Origin: an uncultured Bacteroidota bacterium
GTDB taxonomy: Bacteria; Bacteroidota; Bacteroidia; Flavobacteriales; Flavobacteriaceae
Reading direction: 5' to 3'
Assembly: GCA_902593165.1 (NCBI GenBank)
Contig: CACJHI010000002.1
Span: 48,842 to 112,841, forward strand
DNA: 64,000 nucleotides
Below the pieces are notes generated by a model. That model did not search any database. It saw nothing but the letters and a program-made list of their open reading frames with translations, and was not told where the DNA came from. A program made the position numbers and the translations under genes. Of this stretch, positions 57,745-64,000 are shown in pieces (position 1 is the first letter of the stretch; each line of letters begins with the position of its first letter).

Positions 57745-58416
57745 TTATATAATAGACTCCCCATTTAAATTTGTCGTAAGTACTTCCGACATGTAATCAA
57801 AAAAGGGTCTAATTGACTCAAAATAATTAACTAGTTCTTTCTGAAAGTTATTATCAAGGATATCATCTTCTTTTAATTTTTTGATAAATACAAACTGCTT
57901 TTTTTTAATCATGTCTATATGCTCATGATCTTTATTGAAGCCTTTAGGTGATGTTTTAACTTCCTCTCCTTTTATTTCTCCCCAGATATCTTTAATTTTT
58001 TTTTGATTTATTATGCTCTTAAATTCTTCACCATCTATTTCTATCTCTTTTCTAATTCTTAGTAAATCTTCTTTATTTGGATTCCAAAAACCTACCGCCA
58101 CAAAACTTTCATCTGCAGATATTTCAAGATAATAACCACCTCTAAGCTCAGGTTTTGATCTATGAAAAGCCATACCAATGTTTTTTTTAAATGGGGTCTT
58201 ATCTTTTGAAAACCTTAAATCTCTATATATTCTAAAAATTTTTAATTTTTCAATATCATCTTTAAGGTTAAGAGTGTCTTTCACCTCTTGTGCAAAAGTT
58301 TTTATATCAAATTGAATAGCTTTAAACTGGTCTTTATTATGGTTGAACCAGTCTCTATTGTTATTTAACTTAAGTTCCTTTAAAAAACTAACTGTGTTTT
58401 TTGGTATTACTTGCAT
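57745..58416 (-). CDS. DUF2461 family protein
   Basis: The 223 residues begin VSFLKELKLNNNRDWFNHNKD and contain IYRDLRFSKDKTPFKKNIG and GGYYLEISADESFVAVGFW. These match DUF2461 (TIGR02453), a widespread cytoplasmic family with no established function. Length is typical. It sits 23 bases after the methyltransferase gene on the same strand and may share its transcript. Confidence 0.85.
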   Translation of the reverse strand: MQVIPKNTVSFLKELKLNNNRDWFNHNKDQFKAIQFDIKTFAQEVKDTLNLKDDIEKLKIFRIYRDLRFSKDKTPFKKNIGMAFHRSKPELRGGYYLEISADESFVAVGFWNPNKEDLLRIRKEIEIDGEEFKSIINQKKIKDIWGEIKGEEVKTSPKGFNKDHEHIDMIKKKQFVFIKKLKEDDILDNNFQKELVNYFESIRPFFDYMSEVLTTNLNGESII

Positions 58417-58439
58417 TAAATTAATTTACAACTTAATTA

Positions 58440-59117
58440 TTAATTTAAATTTGGCAATTTATTGATTTCCCATAAGCACAAGGATTTATCGACATATATT
58501 CCATCCATTTCCTGACACTTTTCATTAATAGTTACCAAAGGTTTTGGAAAATTAAATGGCTCCTTTTCAAGATTAATTGGCCTCCAATCTGCTGTATATA
58601 TATCAATATTCTTTTCTACATTAACAAAAGAAGTGCTCACAAGGTATTTTGATCTAGATTGTTTAATTCTAAATATTGATTTTTTTATGTCTTCAATAGA
58701 AAAATGAACAAGGCAATCTCTAACAATCATCAAATCAGCCTTATCTAATTTTGAATCTGTTATGTCAGAGTGAAAAAAGCTGATATTAGATTTTTTAAAT
58801 TTTTTGTTGTTATCTTTTATAACTGATCTAACAATATCATAACCTCTATAATTTATATTTTTCAAGTCCATTTTTGACATCCAGTTAAAATCACCACATG
58901 GGACATCTATAATTGATTTTATTCTATATTCTTTAATGATATATTCTAATGCTTTTAAAGCCTCTTTGGTATTTTCAATTTCTGAACCTATGCCTGATCT
59001 ACTTTCGTCACTTTCCCAGTAGTTTTCATTATATATAAGTTCAAACCTTTCTTGTATAGAAAGATTTGAAAATTTTGACTTTGAAAAGTTATTGTAATAA
59101 GATATTTTTTTACCCAT
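58440..59117 (-). CDS. Class I SAM-dependent methyltransferase
   Basis: The 225-residue protein has the SAM-binding motif I as SIIDVPCGDFNWMSKM (about residue 68), a motif II-like DLMIVRDCLVHFS, and a preceding SGIGSEIENTKEAL segment. The substrate is unknown. Related stand-alone methyltransferases sometimes sit in glycan loci, but no sugar genes are adjacent here. A strong terminator lies just upstream, so it has its own promoter or relies on read-through. Confidence 0.8.
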   Translation of the reverse strand: MGKKISYYNNFSKSKFSNLSIQERFELIYNENYWESDESRSGIGSEIENTKEALKALEYIIKEYRIKSIIDVPCGDFNWMSKMDLKNINYRGYDIVRSVIKDNNKKFKKSNISFFHSDITDSKLDKADLMIVRDCLVHFSIEDIKKSIFRIKQSRSKYLVSTSFVNVEKNIDIYTADWRPINLEKEPFNFPKPLVTINEKCQEMDGIYVDKSLCLWEINKLPNLN

Positions 59118-59139
59118 TAGATCTTTTGATACATAATCA

Positions 59140-59168
59140 AAACAAAAAAGCCCTTAATAAGGGCTTTT
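59140..59168 (-). terminator. Rho-independent terminator after the secreted protein gene
   Basis: AAAAGCCCTT (59146-59155) and AAGGGCTTTT (59159-59168) form a perfect 10-base stem with a 3-base loop. On the minus strand the stem is followed by a T-rich tract (TTTTTTGTTTT). It lies 20 bases after the stop of the gene at 59188-59619. Confidence 0.85.
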
Positions 59169-59187
59169 AAGTCTATTTAGTTTAATA

Positions 59188-59619
59188 TTAATTGCCGGAG
59201 TGTAGTTCATAATATTTGACATCTGCAGTTTCTCCGAGAATATCGACATCCCACATTACAAAATTCATTGCACCATTACTAACATCATCAATAAAATAGA
59301 ATTTAATTAATGCACCATCTCTTTTCCAACTTCCATTTAAAGGTGATGATAAAAGTGTCCCGTCATTAAGAATTGTTCTTGCCTGACCATCTAGAGTTCC
59401 ACTTGTTTTAGAATTATCTCCAGATATAAGTTTCATTGAAACAAAAACTTTACCATAACCAGTAATGTCTCCTTTAAATCTCATCTTAGAATAACCATCA
59501 CCTGGAGTAACAGATTCTATATTAAGAACTCCCCCACCTTGAGGAGAAGATAAATCTTGTGAATAAGTCACGAATGTTCCTATCAATGCAAAGGATAGAG
59601 TAAGTATTATTTTTTTCAT
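59188..59619 (-). CDS. Secreted protein of unknown function (143 aa)
   Basis: The protein has an N-terminal Sec signal (MKKIILTLSFALIGTFVTYSQ) with probable cleavage after SQ or near it. The mature part, about 120 residues, is rich in Gly, Ser and Thr and probably a beta sandwich (MRFKGDITGYGKVFVSMKLI, GALIKFYFID). No family is recognised. A strong terminator follows, so it is probably a well-expressed single-gene unit. Confidence 0.65.
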   Translation of the reverse strand: MKKIILTLSFALIGTFVTYSQDLSSPQGGGVLNIESVTPGDGYSKMRFKGDITGYGKVFVSMKLISGDNSKTSGTLDGQARTILNDGTLLSSPLNGSWKRDGALIKFYFIDDVSNGAMNFVMWDVDILGETADVKYYELHSGN

Positions 59620-59702
59620 TTTAATTGGATTTAAGATTAAATTCTAAATTAAAAAATATTCATAATAGAACCTATTTCTTCTCTACTGAAATAATCTAAT
59701 GA

Positions 59703-60119
59703 TTAGTCTCTTTTTTTACTAAACTCTAAAATAGGAGTCTTTATACCAATAGTCTTCATCATATCTGATTGATTGTAAAAGACTTTGAGTTTTCTATTTT
59801 TAAAAAGTTTATAATCAATCCCAAAGTAAGGTTCTGAATCCATCTTGGGGTTCATTTCTTTCATAAAGCCACCTACAACATTTAGTCTACCTAAATTATA
59901 TTTTACATTGTACATGATCTCATAATCATTATCTATTTCAAATGGAGTAATCATGACTCCAAGTCCTAATGAGACTTTTGGAAATAACTTATAGCTAGTA
60001 CCCAAGCCTAATTTAGAGATATCGTTCTCTACATCATGTGCAACTGCAAAACCCATCTCTACCTGAGAATACATGTTTAAAGAAATAAAAGTAAAGAGTA
60101 ATATTAAAATGTTTTTCAT
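59703..60119 (-). CDS. Secreted, possibly outer-membrane beta-strand protein (138 aa)
   Basis: From ATG 60119 (the track begins at an upstream TTG) it has a Sec signal (MKNILILLFTFISLNMYSQ). The mature part alternates hydrophobic and polar residues (LGLGTSYKLFPKVSLGLGVMI, YNVKYNLGRLNVVGGF), like a small outer-membrane beta-barrel or part of one. At about 118 residues it is short for a barrel. It follows the ThuA gene by 24 bases, so the two are probably cotranscribed. Confidence 0.62.
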   Translation of the reverse strand: MKNILILLFTFISLNMYSQVEMGFAVAHDVENDISKLGLGTSYKLFPKVSLGLGVMITPFEIDNDYEIMYNVKYNLGRLNVVGGFMKEMNPKMDSEPYFGIDYKLFKNRKLKVFYNQSDMMKTIGIKTPILEFSKKRD

Positions 60120-60143
60120 AATTGAGTTTTTTTTAAAGTACAA

Positions 60144-60878
60144 TTAAAATTTAACTTTTGATACATATAGGATTCCTTTCTCTAATAATTTAATGAACCT
60201 ATTATCTTTATAGACCTCATTTGTATGTCCAAGACCAGTATAAAAAGATCTTCCACCATCATATTCATGATACCATGTTATAGGGTGATAATCGGGATGA
60301 TCTCCCCCTTCATAAGAGGATTCGTCTAAATTCAACAATATTTTAATATTTTCATTTGTATAGTTGAGGTTATACCACTCATCTTCAATCTTCCACTCTG
60401 AATCTAAATGATTCGTTATTTTATTTTCTATTGTTATAATTTTAGCAGGCATAACATCTGGATGACTTCTAAAATATGCGCCAACAAGATTTCCGTACCA
60501 ATCCCAATCATACTCGGTATCTGCAGCTGAATGAACTCCAAGAAATCCTCTACCACTTCTTATAAATTCTTCCATTACATTCTGCTCTTTATTAGAAAGA
60601 ATATTTCCAGTTGTATTGAGGAAAACTATTGAATTGATATTCTTGAGGTTATCATAAGTAATTACACTTGAATCATCAGAGTAATAAACATTAAAATTAT
60701 TTTTATTACCAATATCTTCTATTAGGTTTAGACCTGATCCAATGGATTCATGAACCCAACCCTCAGTCTCTGTTATAACAAGAATTGAAAAAGAATTGGT
60801 GTCTGAACAATTTAGACAGTTTATATCTACATCAGATTGGATTAAAAAGGTTGAGAGTAAAAATAAACTTAACTTCAT
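60144..60878 (-). CDS. ThuA-like domain protein, secreted
   Basis: The 244-residue protein has a hydrophobic N-terminal signal (LSLFLLSTFLIQSDVD) and then the ThuA fold (about 30-244), related to class I glutamine amidotransferases: ILVITETEGWVHES, GRGFLGVHSAADTEYDW and PITWYHEYDGGRSFYTGLGH. ThuA proteins are linked with trehalose or sugar utilisation; the catalytic role is unsure. It is followed by a short beta-strand secreted protein gene. Confidence 0.82.
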   Translation of the reverse strand: MKLSLFLLSTFLIQSDVDINCLNCSDTNSFSILVITETEGWVHESIGSGLNLIEDIGNKNNFNVYYSDDSSVITYDNLKNINSIVFLNTTGNILSNKEQNVMEEFIRSGRGFLGVHSAADTEYDWDWYGNLVGAYFRSHPDVMPAKIITIENKITNHLDSEWKIEDEWYNLNYTNENIKILLNLDESSYEGGDHPDYHPITWYHEYDGGRSFYTGLGHTNEVYKDNRFIKLLEKGILYVSKVKF

Positions 60879-60900
60879 TTCTAGAGATTAAGCGTTAAAG

Positions 60901-61353
60901 TTATTTATCAAAAACTTTCTTTAATTGCCCCTTTGTTAACCAGGTCCATTTAACTTCACTAGAACCATTTGCAGTATATAATATTTTAATCTGTCCTGAG
61001 GTTAATCTTGAAAGACCTAGCTTTCCTCTGTCTAAGTCAATATATTTAATGGGATCATTCCTTTTCATTTTAGAACCCATTAAAATCTCATTATAAAGAT
61101 CATCTAATTCTTGATCTGTAGCTATAAACCTAACATTTGCCATATCTTTCATCTGGGGAAATTCTAAATTTTGATATTTTAAATTATAAATATTTTCATC
61201 GTTTATAACTTGTTTTGTCAACTCGATATATTTATATAATGTTGAAATTTTTCCAATTGTTTCAACTGAATAACCAGAAGAGCTTTGGTCAACTTGGGCA
61301 TAAGAAAAAGTGCATGCAAAAATGGCAATTAATGCAAATAATGGTTTTTTCAT
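60901..61353 (-). CDS. Secreted protein of unknown function (150 aa)
   Basis: The protein has a Sec signal (MKKPLFALIAIFACTFSYAQ, cleavage likely after YAQ). The mature part, 130 residues, is mixed alpha/beta with KTLYKYIELTKQ-like IGKISTLYKYIELTKQVIN and RLTSGQIKILYTANGSSEV. No family is recognised. It is 14 bases after the queuosine transporter-like gene and 22 before ThuA, so it may be part of one long minus-strand unit. Confidence 0.62.
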   Translation of the reverse strand: MKKPLFALIAIFACTFSYAQVDQSSSGYSVETIGKISTLYKYIELTKQVINDENIYNLKYQNLEFPQMKDMANVRFIATDQELDDLYNEILMGSKMKRNDPIKYIDLDRGKLGLSRLTSGQIKILYTANGSSEVKWTWLTKGQLKKVFDK

Positions 61354-61367
61354 AAACCTAAATTTAA

Positions 61368-61964
61368 TTATTTTTTTTTAATGAGAATTTGCTTTTTAAG
61401 GTAGTTTAGTAATACCCCATAAACAGGTAAAAAGAGGATAATTCCAATAATAATTTTGATAATAAGTTGATTTGTTGCTATCTCAAACCAATTGTCTGCC
61501 ATATATAGATCTTCAGAGTTATAAAAGGCGCTAAAAAAGAAAGAATATGTATCAATAATATTCGATACAAATGTAGAAAGCGCGGGTGCAACCCACCAAT
61601 ATGAATATTTATCTCTAAAATATTGAAAAGCATTTATATCAATAAGAATACTTAGTGCATATGCAATTGAGCTTGCAAGGCTTATCCTTAGAGCTATTGA
61701 AAATAGTTCTTGCTCAAAATATATAATTAAAAAAGATGAAATAATTGCAAATGGAAATGCAAATGAGATAGTTTTAGTTGCTATTGACTTACCAACAAGC
61801 CTAACAGTCAAATCAGTAGCAACAATTACTAAGGGAAAGCTAAAAGCTGCCCATGTGAGCTTTATTCCCATAATATCAATTGGTATTGATACAAGGAAAT
61901 TAGATATTGTTATTATTACAATATGAAGTAAAACAAGAAACTGTAATAATCTTCTATTTTTCAT
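61368..61964 (-). CDS. Queuosine precursor transporter-like (YhhQ/VUT family) protein
   Basis: The 198-residue protein has about six membrane helices and the YhhQ/DUF165 pattern: SNFLVSIPIDIMGIKLTWAAF, PLVIVATDLTVRLVGKSIA and SNIIDTYSFFFSAF. YhhQ of E. coli imports queuosine precursors (preQ0/preQ1). The family has other suspected substrates. It overlaps the phosphoribosyltransferase gene by 11 bases. No preQ1 riboswitch is visible upstream. Confidence 0.78.
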   Translation of the reverse strand: MKNRRLLQFLVLLHIVIITISNFLVSIPIDIMGIKLTWAAFSFPLVIVATDLTVRLVGKSIATKTISFAFPFAIISSFLIIYFEQELFSIALRISLASSIAYALSILIDINAFQYFRDKYSYWWVAPALSTFVSNIIDTYSFFFSAFYNSEDLYMADNWFEIATNQLIIKIIIGIILFLPVYGVLLNYLKKQILIKKK

Positions 61965-62418
61965 TTAATTTCCACCAATTTTCCCATGGAAAAACATACC
62001 AATAATCATTAACTTTTGAGTTAACTTCTTTTCCATAATACTCAACCTTTGATAAGCTCTGTGATTTATTAATCAATACAGCAAAATGTATTTTGGTTGT
62101 TAAGTTTTTACTCAAATCTTTTATAACACCAATAGTCTTTCCAGAATCATTTATATCATCAATTATTAATACTGAACTGAATTGTCTTATTTTTTCTTTA
62201 ATACTATTTAAATCTGGCTCTTTATTGGAATCTCGTAACTCAATATTAATAACTTCATGTGTTTTATTTATATAGTGAGAAAGGTAGATACCTGGAATAC
62301 ATCCTCCCCTATTTACGCTAATTATTACTTCAGGGTCAAAATTTGATCTAGTTAATTGTTCAGAAATATTTCGAATTGAATCGATCATTTCTTCAATTGT
62401 AAAATAAATTTTTTCCAT
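61954..62418 (-). CDS. Purine-type phosphoribosyltransferase
   Basis: The 154-residue protein has the PRPP-binding motif VLIIDDINDSGKT (about 88-100) and ISVNRGGCIPG near the N-terminus, in the type I PRTase fold. It most resembles xanthine/hypoxanthine/guanine phosphoribosyltransferases and ends WYVFPWENWW. It should salvage a nucleobase with PRPP. It overlaps the YhhQ-like transporter gene and starts directly after a small membrane gene, suggesting a base-uptake and salvage unit. Confidence 0.83.
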   Translation of the reverse strand: MEKIYFTIEEMIDSIRNISEQLTRSNFDPEVIISVNRGGCIPGIYLSHYINKTHEVINIELRDSNKEPDLNSIKEKIRQFSSVLIIDDINDSGKTIGVIKDLSKNLTTKIHFAVLINKSQSLSKVEYYGKEVNSKVNDYWYVFPWENWWKLNEK

Positions 62419-62592
62419 TTACTTTTTCTTATTCCTTTCAAGGTTCCATATTCCAACAACTCCCCACAATCCTATTGCAGTAAAGCCAATATCTAAATAG
62501 TCTACCTCAAAGTGTAAAAGAAAACCCATAATTGCTATTGCAAGAATCGCAGGACTTGCATATATAAGGAAAGGCTCTTTGTCTTTTTTCAT
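62419..62592 (-). CDS. Small two-helix membrane protein (57 aa)
   Basis: The ORF is just below the track threshold. It encodes MKKDKEPFLIYASPAILAIAIMGFLL, a short acidic turn (HFEVDYLD) and a second helix (IGFTAIGLWGVVGIW), ending NLERNKKK. The phosphoribosyltransferase ATG begins directly after its stop, so the two are probably cotranscribed. The family is not recognised. Confidence 0.55.
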   Translation of the reverse strand: MKKDKEPFLIYASPAILAIAIMGFLLHFEVDYLDIGFTAIGLWGVVGIWNLERNKKK

Positions 62593-62629
62593 GTTTTCAA
62601 TATAGAAAATTATACTTTAAATTAGGAGT

Positions 62630-63013
62630 ATGAAAAAAGAATTAAATAAAAAAAGTGATGTTGTAACGGTTGTTATCGATGTTTCATTTAAGGATAATAT
62701 TGAAACTGTAAGACATTACATAAGAGAAGAACAATGTCCTCTTTTTTATAGCTTAAACGATGATGGTATAATTAAGTTTGAATGGTTCTTAAACGAAGAA
62801 AATAATACCGCTACTCTGATTGAGGTATTTAAAAACTCAGATGTATGGGAAGAACTTGGAAATAAAGTTATTGGATCTCCCATTAATATTAGATTTAGGG
62901 AGCTATTTGAAATAGAAAAGCTTACAGTACTTGGGGATATTAATGATGCATTCAGAGAGAAGATTCAACCAATGAATCCAATAATCAAGTCATATGTTGG
63001 TGGGATAAACTAG
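62630..63013 (+). CDS. ABM-like domain protein, cytoplasmic paralogue (127 aa)
   Basis: The 127-residue protein lacks a signal peptide. The ABM-like ferredoxin fold is suggested by VTVVIDVSFKDN, NTATLIEVFKN and FRELFEIEKLTVLGDINDAF. The final block matches the lipoprotein at 55746 (FEMFEIESFITIGNATDEF there), and both end in a short GG segment. It may bind a small hydrophobic molecule; no catalytic residue is evident. It is divergent from the small membrane gene at 62592. Confidence 0.65.
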   Translation: MKKELNKKSDVVTVVIDVSFKDNIETVRHYIREEQCPLFYSLNDDGIIKFEWFLNEENNTATLIEVFKNSDVWEELGNKVIGSPINIRFRELFEIEKLTVLGDINDAFREKIQPMNPIIKSYVGGIN

Positions 63014-63030
63014 GTGCTGATATTAGATGA

Positions 63031-63186
63031 TTATTTAATAAGAAATTTTTTAGCAAATTTAATTAACCACCCAAACTTGTAATACATCATTTTCATTGAG
63101 TAAAACATATATGTTTTAGAATATGATAGTTTTTGGATGACCTTATTACGTCCAATTAAATAATTTATGCGTCTTAACATTCTCAT
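63031..63186 (-). CDS. Short basic ORF, unrecognised (51 aa), or a gene remnant
   Basis: The frame begins at ATG 63186 and encodes MRMLRRINYLIGRNKVIQKL followed by SYSKTYMFYSMKMMYYKFGW, with 13 Lys/Arg residues. In the same frame the sequence is open about 12 codons further upstream without a start (SLLFNTLYPNFGL). It could be the end of a longer eroded gene. No family is recognised. Confidence 0.3.
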   Translation of the reverse strand: MRMLRRINYLIGRNKVIQKLSYSKTYMFYSMKMMYYKFGWLIKFAKKFLIK

Positions 63187-63255
63187 TAATCCAAAATTAG
63201 GGTAAAGTGTATTAAATAATAAGGATTAGATGGAATTTAAAAAATTATTAACTTT

Positions 63256-63675
63256 TTAAGTAAGAGTTGGATTTAAGATTATATCACAATTAAGTACTCC
63301 TGAAATTGGACAGTTCTTTTTTGCATCCTCAGCTAATTCTTCAAATTCTTCTTTAGATACTCCAGATACCTTTGCACTAAGATTAAGTTCTATAGAAATT
63401 ATTTTTCCATCTTCAAAAGTTAATACTGCGTCTGTATTCAGTTCTTCTGGACTATAACCTGCCTCATTTAAAACAAAACTTAATTTCATATTAAAGCATC
63501 CTGCATGAGCTGCAGCAATTAATTCCTCTGGATTTGTACCAAGTTTTCCTTCATCATTCTCAAATCTTGTTTTAAAACTATATGGCATTTTCTCAAAAGC
63601 TCCACTTTGAGCTGAGAGAACACCATTTCCATCAGCCCCATCTCCTATCCAAATTGCATTTACTTTTCTTTTCAT
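63256..63675 (-). CDS. OsmC family peroxiredoxin
   Basis: The 139-residue protein is an OsmC/Ohr-type thiol peroxidase for organic hydroperoxides. The two conserved redox cysteines lie in AAAHAGCFNMKL and KKNCPISGVLNC, and NPEELIAAAHAGC is the family signature. The N-terminal WIGDGADGNG and SGAFEKMPYSF segments place it in the OsmC branch. It stands alone with its own flanking intergenic regions. Confidence 0.93.
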   Translation of the reverse strand: MKRKVNAIWIGDGADGNGVLSAQSGAFEKMPYSFKTRFENDEGKLGTNPEELIAAAHAGCFNMKLSFVLNEAGYSPEELNTDAVLTFEDGKIISIELNLSAKVSGVSKEEFEELAEDAKKNCPISGVLNCDIILNPTLT

Positions 63676-63702
63676 AGTATTTGATTTTTGTTTAAAATTA
63701 AT

Positions 63703-63900
63703 TTATTTCTTTTTCTTTCTAATAAATTGAAATATTATAAGTTCAAGTAATCCTAACCCAAGGAATAGCCATAAGTATAATTGATTATCATCATAAAAAA
63801 AATATAATCCTGCAAAAACAATTGTTGGAAGTAATAGGATAATCTTAATTACATTATCCTTAAATTCACCTGGGTATTCTTCTTTTTCTTTATCATCCAT
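63703..63900 (-). CDS. Small two-helix membrane protein (65 aa)
   Basis: The protein has an acidic N-terminus (MDDKEKEEYPGEFKDN), two hydrophobic helices (IIKIILLLPTIVFAGLYFFY-like KIILLLPTIVFAGLYFF and LYLWLFLGLGLLELIIFQFI), and a basic end RKKKK. Family not recognised. It is upstream of and on the same strand as osmC but separated by 27 bases. Confidence 0.6.
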   Translation of the reverse strand: MDDKEKEEYPGEFKDNVIKIILLLPTIVFAGLYFFYDDNQLYLWLFLGLGLLELIIFQFIRKKKK

Positions 63901-63933
63901 ATTTTAAAGATAAGAAAGGAGCTCTAAATAATT

Positions 63934-64000
63934 ATGAAAAAAACATTAATACTAGTATTATCAGGATTATTTTTTGTTTTTAACTCTTGTTCAAGTTCTT
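63934..64000 (+). CDS. Lipoprotein, 5' end only (cut by the window edge)
   Basis: The 22 visible codons give a lipoprotein signal: MKKTLILVLSGLFFVFNSC, followed by SSS. The frame is open to the right edge. An AAAGGAG ribosome site lies upstream of the ATG, at a rather long distance. Nothing can be said about the mature protein. Confidence 0.6.
   Translation, partial: MKKTLILVLSGLFFVFNSCSSS

Noticed and set aside
1-64000. tRNA genes, rRNA, CRISPR arrays, insertion sequences, integrases, toxin-antitoxin or defence genes
   Set aside because: Looked for T-loop-like GTTCGA motifs, repeated spacers and transposase or nuclease motifs; none was convincing.

Overview
The window is a gene-dense, AT-rich stretch of a bacterial chromosome, most likely from a streamlined marine member of the Bacteroidota (Flavobacteriia). 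The evidence is the LpxC-FabZ fusion inside an lpxD-lpxC/fabZ-lpxA-efp-sucD-fabG operon, the E1 alpha/beta fusion of a 2-oxoacid dehydrogenase, DUF4834, DUF4258 and YfhO-type proteins, two UvrA proteins, many short SPII lipoproteins, and weak Shine-Dalgarno sequences. No tRNA, rRNA, CRISPR array, transposase, integrase or phage gene was seen. No stretch over about 300 bases lacks a gene. Eight convergent gene pairs overlap or abut, which fits a compact genome.

Layout. 1-14.2 kb: partial uvrA and ggt; a hexose-phosphate mutase; a lipid A-type acyltransferase with a TlpA-like lipoprotein; then a co-directional run of FAD-linked oxidase, aroC, a dicarboxylate/amino-acid symporter, ung and the E1 fusion. 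14.2-18.9 kb: accessory patch with two DUF1569-like paralogues flanking mscL and four tandem lipoproteins with InlB-like repeats, then ybjQ and a small membrane protein. 19-25.2 kb: minus-strand envelope operon (lpxD, lpxC/fabZ, lpxA, efp, sucD, fabG, SPFH protein) ending at a hairpin terminator. 25.2-29.7 kb: tsaE, DUF4258, proline dehydrogenase, aroB, an Lrp regulator, and an XRE regulator preceded by paired palindromes. 29.7-35 kb: parC, parE, ychF, ferredoxin. 35.1-44.8 kb: serC, serA, msrA, a LolD-like ATPase, a TIGR02757 protein, a dihydroorotase-like protein without its metal ligands, an esterase, an MBL hydrolase, a conserved protein of unknown function, bcp, and an nth that lacks most iron-sulfur ligands. 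44.8-54.2 kb: second uvrA, a flippase, YfhO, DUF4834, an acyltransferase-like protein, mnmE. 54.2-64 kb: accessory zone of very short membrane proteins, secreted proteins and lipoproteins, DUF502, DUF2461, a methyltransferase, ThuA, a YhhQ-like transporter with a phosphoribosyltransferase, OsmC, and a partial lipoprotein at the right edge.

How the genes work together. Most of the window is housekeeping: lipid A synthesis and envelope assembly, aromatic and serine biosynthesis, DNA repair (two UvrA, Ung, Nth), DNA topology (ParC/ParE) and redox protection (Bcp, MsrA, OsmC). The best candidates for something undescribed are the tandem overlapping lipoprotein array with eroded start codons at 15.2-17.9 kb, the palindrome-controlled XRE/lipoprotein unit at 28.8-29.7 kb, and the small-membrane-protein zone at 54.2-57.1 kb. 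Nothing here is a clear new defence or mobile system.
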